Origin: JBLNDG01 sp050261415
GTDB lineage: Bacteria > Bacillota > Clostridia > Lutisporales > Lutisporaceae
Assembly (NCBI GenBank): GCA_050261415.1
Contig: JBLNDG010000058.1
Coordinates: forward strand, 1 to 18,348
Length of the DNA: 18,348 nt
Direction: 5' to 3'
Numbering within the stretch: the stretch's first letter is position 1; each line of letters begins with the position of its first letter. Shown here piece after piece: positions 14,562 through 18,348 of this stretch. The position numbers and the translations under genes are program-made. The notes below the pieces were generated by a model. That model saw nothing but the letters and a program-made list of their open reading frames with translations, was not told the DNA's origin and made no database searches.

Positions 14562-15737
14562 ATGTACGATCTGAAAAAAGTAAGAGCAGCGTGGGCTGAA
14601 ATTAATCTGGATGCATTGGCTCACAACATGAGGGAAGTAAGGAGGCTGGCACAGGGAAATGCCTTGGTAACTGCGGTAATTAAAGCAGATGGATACGGAC
14701 ATGGAGCAAAAAAAATAGCACAAACCCTGCTTGACAATGGAGCAGACAGGTTCGCGGTTGCTGTATTGGATGAGGGTGCAGAACTGAGGCAGGCCGGTTT
14801 TACTGTTCCAATACTCATTTTGGGCTTCACTGAACCCGAAAGAGCAGAAGAAGTAATAAAGTATGATCTGGAACAGGCAACATACTCATGGGAATTGGCA
14901 GAAGCACTGTCTAAAGAGGCCGGCAGACAAAATAAAATTGCAAAGATTCACATCAAGGTTGATACAGGCATGGGAAGAATCGGTCTGAAGCCCAACAGCG
15001 AATCTGTTGATTTGATAAAAAGGATAAGCAAGCTGCCGAATCTGATTATAGAAGGTATATTTACCCATTTTGCAGTGGCGGATACAAAAGATAAGACATA
15101 TACAAAAGAACAATATGATAAATTCAATTGGATATGCAAAGAGCTCGAAAAGGAAAATGTTGAGATAAACATAAGACACTGCGGAAACAGTGCCACTATT
15201 ATAGATTTGCCGGATATGCATATGGATATGGTAAGGGCAGGCATCATACTTTATGGCTTGGCTCCATCGGATGAAGTCATGCTTAACAAAATTGATCTTA
15301 AGCCGGTAATGTCACTGAAGGTTAGAATTACTCATGTCAAGGATGTAGAACTTGGACAGAGTGTAAGCTACGGAAGAAAATTTATAGCTTCCAGAAAGAG
15401 CAGGATTGCATCGCTGCCTATCGGATATGCTGATGGTTACACAAGAATGCTCTCCGGTAAAGCCGAGGCTCTGGTTCAGGGCAAGAGAGTTCCTGTTGTC
15501 GGAAGAATCTGCATGGACCAATGCATGATCGATATTACAGGGATGGAGGATGTAAAGGTCGGAGATGAAGTAGTACTTTTCGGAGAACAGAATGGCGCCA
15601 TGATTCACGTGGATGAGCTTGCAGAAAAGCTTGGTACGATTAATTATGAGGTAGTCTGCATGATAGGCAAGAGAGTGCCGAGGGTCTACATAAAGGACGG
15701 CAAAATTGTCGACGTGTTGAAATACATAATGAGATAA
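14562..15737 (+). CDS. alr: Alanine racemase
   Basis: 391 aa, standard length. It interconverts L- and D-alanine with pyridoxal phosphate, supplying D-Ala for peptidoglycan. The PLP lysine is Lys41 in AVIKADGYGHGAK. VDTGMGRIG, FTHFAVAD and RAGIILYGLAP are barrel motifs. The second catalytic base is Tyr270 in QSVSYGRKF, followed by LPIGYADGYTR, and GRICMDQCMIDIT lies in the C-terminal beta domain. The ATG follows AGGGGATG. It is 25 bases after the GerS-like lipoprotein gene, so co-transcription is likely. Either a housekeeping or a sporulation/germination racemase is possible; the sequence alone does not decide. Confidence 0.95.
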   Translation: MYDLKKVRAAWAEINLDALAHNMREVRRLAQGNALVTAVIKADGYGHGAKKIAQTLLDNGADRFAVAVLDEGAELRQAGFTVPILILGFTEPERAEEVIKYDLEQATYSWELAEALSKEAGRQNKIAKIHIKVDTGMGRIGLKPNSESVDLIKRISKLPNLIIEGIFTHFAVADTKDKTYTKEQYDKFNWICKELEKENVEINIRHCGNSATIIDLPDMHMDMVRAGIILYGLAPSDEVMLNKIDLKPVMSLKVRITHVKDVELGQSVSYGRKFIASRKSRIASLPIGYADGYTRMLSGKAEALVQGKRVPVVGRICMDQCMIDITGMEDVKVGDEVVLFGEQNGAMIHVDELAEKLGTINYEVVCMIGKRVPRVYIKDGKIVDVLKYIMR

Positions 15738-15821
15738 ACTTCCATATATTGCACGTAGGCACAATGTAGGAATTGGTATATAATAATGGGTATGAGGTTA
15801 GTATAATCATATATGGTACAA

Positions 15822-15850
15822 TTGTGCACTTCAATACATAATTTTATAGA
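15822..15850 (+). promoter_or_regulatory. Possible internal promoter before the ndoAI-ndoA pair
   Basis: TTGTGC (15822-15827), 17-base spacer, TATAGA (15845-15850) in the 166-base gap after alr. ATTGTGC (15821-15827) is the inverted copy of GCACAAT at 15759-15765, which may mark an operator. No terminator is seen in this gap, so readthrough from alr is also possible. Confidence 0.4.
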
Positions 15851-15903
15851 CATAGTTCATACATATAACTGATGAGGTCTTAAAGAACTTAGGAGGTGCT
15901 AGT

Positions 15904-16179
15904 GTGGCTGAATCCAGGAAAATTGCTGTTTGTATGCCGGATACACTATTAAAGGAAATTGACGATATGGTAGGTCTCGAGTGTAGTAATAGAAGCGAGT
16001 TCATAAGAAACGCAATGCGTTTTTATATAAACGAAATAAAGAGGACTAATACAGTTGAGAGAATGAAAAACGGATACATTGAAATGGCAGAAATAAACAT
16101 AACACTAGCAGAGATAGGTTTTACAGCAGATAACGAAACAATTATGGGGTATGAAACAAGACTTGCGGAGTGTGAATGA
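15904..16179 (+). CDS. ndoAI: Antitoxin, ribbon-helix-helix type (NdoAI/MazE-like)
   Basis: 91 aa, the size of the B. subtilis EndoAI antitoxin. Residues 5-50 form a ribbon-helix-helix DNA-binding domain (RKIAVCMPDTLLKEIDDMVG, then NRSEFIRNAMRFYINE). The C-terminal tail would wrap and block the toxin. The GTG start has AGGAGG at 15891-15896. The toxin gene follows after one base, and the pair sits downstream of alr exactly as in B. subtilis. The protein would neutralise the RNase and probably represses its own promoter, the usual behaviour of the family. Confidence 0.92.
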   Translation: MAESRKIAVCMPDTLLKEIDDMVGLECSNRSEFIRNAMRFYINEIKRTNTVERMKNGYIEMAEINITLAEIGFTADNETIMGYETRLAECE

Positions 16180-16180
16180 T

Positions 16181-16537
16181 GTGGTTATAAAAAGAGGGGA
16201 TATATTCTATGGCGATTTAAGCCCGGTAATAGGTTCGGAACAGGGTGGAGTAAGACCGGTACTGATTGTTCAGAACGATATCGGAAACAAGTATAGTCCC
16301 ACGGTTATTGTAGCCGCAATAACCTCTCAGATAAATAAGGCAAAGCTTCCTACACATGTCGAGCTGGCTGCTGAAGAGTACGGCATAACAAAGGATTCAG
16401 TTATACTTTTGGAACAAATTAGAACCATAGATAAAAAAAGGCTTAAAGAGAAGATAGGGCACTTATCGGATGAGCTTATGAAACAGGTTGACATGGGACT
16501 TCAGATAAGCTTCGGCCTTATCGAATATTCAGTATAG
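16181..16537 (+). CDS. ndoA: MazF/NdoA-type endoribonuclease toxin
   Basis: 118 aa from GTG 16181, very close to the 116 aa of B. subtilis NdoA. The protein cuts mRNA at short specific sites. IKRGDIFYGDLSPVIGSEQGG, RPVLIVQNDIGN and PTVIVAAITSQINKAKLPTHVEL follow the NdoA pattern almost word for word, including the catalytic Arg-Pro segment and Thr. The ORF is open back to ATG 16151, but residues before VVIKRG are unlike the family, while GCGGAG at 16165-16170 is well placed (10 bases) for GTG 16181. A terminator follows at 16554-16586. Confidence 0.92.
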   Translation: MVIKRGDIFYGDLSPVIGSEQGGVRPVLIVQNDIGNKYSPTVIVAAITSQINKAKLPTHVELAAEEYGITKDSVILLEQIRTIDKKRLKEKIGHLSDELMKQVDMGLQISFGLIEYSV

Positions 16538-16553
16538 AATACATATTGATGTT

Positions 16554-16586
16554 AAAAAGCTGAGATGCATTGCGTCTCAGCTTTTT
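16554..16586 (+). terminator. Strong terminator after ndoA
   Basis: AAAAAGCTGAGA (16554-16565) pairs perfectly with TCTCAGCTTTTT (16575-16586), 12 pairs with a 9-base loop. It closes the acpS-to-ndoA operon. Confidence 0.9.
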
Positions 16587-16630
16587 CATGTGTCATTGAT
16601 ACCATATTATGTAAATAATAATATAATATG

Positions 16631-16760
16631 ACATAATATTCATATATTTAACATAATATTACACGATTTAACAATTTGTATAATAGGATTAACAATTTAT
16701 ATGATTAACAAATGGAATATTGGTAATTTTATGTAAAATAATAATTACCGATTAACAAAG
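16631..16760. repeat. AT-rich region with short direct repeats
   Basis: ACATAATATT occurs at 16631-16640 and 16651-16660. GAT(T)TAACAA-type words occur at 16665, 16687, 16703 and 16750. GGTAATT (16722-16728) and AATTACC (16743-16749) are inverted arms. No clear promoter pair could be fixed, though TATAAT at 16679-16684 is a possible -10. Confidence 0.5.
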
Positions 16761-16784
16761 CAACTCCTAACGGAGTTGTTTTTT
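16761..16784 (+). terminator. Terminator-like hairpin in the leader of the secreted protein gene
   Basis: CAACTCC (16761-16767), loop TAAC, GGAGTTG (16772-16778), then six Ts. It lies 48 bases before the start codon at 16833. It could end a short leader transcript (attenuation) or be a simple upstream terminator. Confidence 0.55.
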
Positions 16785-16832
16785 ATATTATACGATATGG
16801 TCGATGAGCGGGCAAAATTGGAGGGGAAGGTA

Positions 16833-18348
16833 ATGAACAGGTTGAAATTTGGCAAAGATCGGAGTGTGGTAGGTATGGATAAGTGGAGTTTGAAAAAACT
16901 AATGGCTTTTTTGTTGGCAGTTTTAATATTAACCAACATTTCGTTTGCAGGATACCCGACGCTGGGTATGGATGTTTGGGCAGGAACCCTGAGTCCTGAA
17001 AATGCTATAACCTTTACTACAGATTTGACTTCTGTTTCAAAAATACTGTTAATAGACAATGAACATTATGTCATTGCTCAGGATTCTTCAGGCAAGATGG
17101 GTATATACAGGATGAACATCGCTGCAAAAGTACTAACAAGGGTATGTGATGTATCAACCCTTATACCGGGGGCTAACTCATTTATAGGTTATACAAAGAT
17201 AGGGCCTGACCATAGGTTTGTTTTTTCGGCAGAGACTGGCGAAACTTATAATAAGAATGCAAAAGTAAGCACTCTATCATCGGCAAATCTACAGAGCTTT
17301 ACTGTATCAAAATTAAATAGTATATCGATTTCATATCCCTATAGTTGTGGTTTTTCATTTAGTGAATCTGATGGATATTACTATATAGACGTAGTGTACA
17401 GTTATGCTAGACAAAGTTATGAGGGTTATACAGGGAATGCTTTCAAGTTTTATAAAAGCTCGGATTGTTTGAATTGGACAGCCGTAATCAGTGAAATTTA
17501 TTCTGAAGGAGATATTTCTGCGTATACATATGTAAGCCCTGCTGTTGAAGCAACAAACCAGAGGATGGTTCTTACTAGAGGATACTATTATTATAGTGAC
17601 AGTAGTAGCGGATATTATTATCGTTCGTATGAACACTATTTGTATAGGATATCCGGTAGTAGTGTTACAAACGACGGGTATGAGCAAATATATGTACAAC
17701 GTGATAAAAGAGGTGCACCCTATAGTCTGAATAGTAACGGTGAATATACTATCAGTAATTATGGAAGGTTCTCATTCCTAAACAGAAACAGGGTATACTT
17801 GCCGAGTTCAAACAATTCACAGACGTCCACAGATTATAGAGATATTTATCTATATTATGGGGTAAACAGCTTTTACTGCGGTTATGCCCAGCGATTATCA
17901 TCTACTACAGCACTTACATACTTTGATAATGGTGTTTATACAAATAAGCTTGGTACACATGGTAAGTACCTGTACTATGTTTACACACCAAGTACACCGC
18001 TTCCGGCAGGCACTTACAAAGTAAATGTCATAACAGGTACTAATATGAATGATACCAACATACTGTCTATTACCGATTATGCAGGCAGTACCTCCTTCAG
18101 CACTCCTACAGCTATATATCTGAAGATAACACATACAAATGGAGGAATCACATACCACAGACTACAAAATGGAACAGCTACAGTCATTATGGAAACGGAA
18201 TATAGCAGTGCTGAAGCCACATTACCAATAAATCCGCCGGTTTCCGAGTATCAGGCACAGGGATATTATGAGTGTTATGTTGATTCAGTAAAGGCCATAT
18301 TCTTCAATAGTTCAGCCAATGCATTCAAGATAATATATGAGAATTCAA
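16833..18348 (+). CDS. Secreted Tyr-rich protein, possibly beta-propeller-like (3' end outside window)
   Basis: 505 codons are open to the last base with no stop, so the C-terminus is beyond the window. The ATG at 16833 has GGAGG at 16820-16824, 8 bases upstream; ATG 16875 is an alternative with a weaker site. After a basic N-region comes a signal peptide core (about residues 23-35, LMAFLLAVLILTN) with probable cleavage after ISFA (39/40). The mature part is rich in Tyr, Ser, Asn and Gly, with alternating polar/hydrophobic strands. KSSDCLNWTAV at about 208-218 resembles a loose Asp-box of sialidase-like propellers. A Tyr cluster lies near 251-267. After about residue 385 (PSTPLPAGTYKVNVIT) it looks like an added beta-sandwich domain. 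I do not recognise the family. Extracellular or surface location is inferred from the signal peptide. Confidence 0.8.
   Translation, partial: MNRLKFGKDRSVVGMDKWSLKKLMAFLLAVLILTNISFAGYPTLGMDVWAGTLSPENAITFTTDLTSVSKILLIDNEHYVIAQDSSGKMGIYRMNIAAKVLTRVCDVSTLIPGANSFIGYTKIGPDHRFVFSAETGETYNKNAKVSTLSSANLQSFTVSKLNSISISYPYSCGFSFSESDGYYYIDVVYSYARQSYEGYTGNAFKFYKSSDCLNWTAVISEIYSEGDISAYTYVSPAVEATNQRMVLTRGYYYYSDSSSGYYYRSYEHYLYRISGSSVTNDGYEQIYVQRDKRGAPYSLNSNGEYTISNYGRFSFLNRNRVYLPSSNNSQTSTDYRDIYLYYGVNSFYCGYAQRLSSTTALTYFDNGVYTNKLGTHGKYLYYVYTPSTPLPAGTYKVNVITGTNMNDTNILSITDYAGSTSFSTPTAIYLKITHTNGGITYHRLQNGTATVIMETEYSSAEATLPINPPVSEYQAQGYYECYVDSVKAIFFNSSANAFKIIYENS

Noticed and set aside
16151..16180. ATG 16151 as the ndoA start
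   Set aside because: It would overlap the antitoxin gene, adds residues not seen in the family, and lacks a good ribosome site, while GTG 16181 has one.
16801..16832. Possible c-di-GMP riboswitch because of a short GGGCAAA-like word
   Set aside because: Only a fragment of one motif is present; the paired stems and second conserved segment of the GEMM class are absent.
16745..17059. 104-residue minus-strand reading frame over the secreted protein start
   Set aside because: It overlaps the signal peptide region and leader hairpin of the plus-strand gene and shows no family features.

Overview
The window looks like a chromosomal segment of a Gram-positive, low-to-moderate GC, anaerobic, spore-forming Clostridia member. 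Gene content suggests the Ruminiclostridium/Acetivibrio side of the class, but species cannot be fixed from sequence alone. Evidence: strong AGGAGG-type ribosome binding sites with frequent GTG/TTG starts, sigma-A-like promoters, many U-tailed hairpin terminators, the acpS / LolA-like lipoprotein / alr / ndoAI / ndoA gene order known from Firmicutes, and a GerS-type lipoprotein next to alr.

Layout. (1) 1-2878, plus strand: the 3' end of a MurNAc/GlcNAc-type PTS EIIC, a MupG-like 6-phospho-muramidase and a MurR/RpiR-type regulator, which together form a cell-wall sugar salvage operon closed by a terminator. (2) 3095-5055, plus: a two-gene unit with its own promoter and terminator. It encodes a MotA/TolQ/ExbB-type channel protein and an OmpA/MotB-type partner with a membrane-embedded Asp, similar in plan to ZorA/ZorB but without Zorya effector genes. 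(3) 5116-8561, minus: a cold-shock protein, then (reading leftward from 8561) ccdA, tlpA/resA-like thioredoxin, cyclophilin, HAD phosphatase and shikimate kinase in a tight operon. (4) 8691-9146, plus: a tryptophanyl-tRNA synthetase pseudogene reduced to its two ends. (5) 9325-10992, plus: a CoA-disulfide reductase fused to a rhodanese domain. (6) 11156-11758: an unrecognised coiled-coil protein. (7) 11941-16537, plus: acpS, nnrDE, GerS/YdcC-like lipoprotein, alr, mazE-like and mazF-like genes. (8) 16833 to the right edge: a secreted, Tyr-rich protein cut by the window end, behind an AT-rich, repeat-containing leader.

The most interesting regulatory signal is a pair of similar C/G-tract inverted repeats, ATACCC...GGGTAT in type, at 8611-8626 and 9199-9215. 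Each sits just downstream of a predicted -10 box, one in front of the leftward ccdA-tlpA operon and one in front of the rightward CoA-disulfide reductase/rhodanese gene, whose promoter is a perfect TTGACA-17-TATAAT. This architecture is typical of CsoR/CstR-family repressors (copper or persulfide sensors) and would tie the thiol-redox genes on both sides of the dead trpS into one regulon. The repressor gene is not in the window.

No CRISPR array, insertion sequence, tRNA or rRNA was seen.
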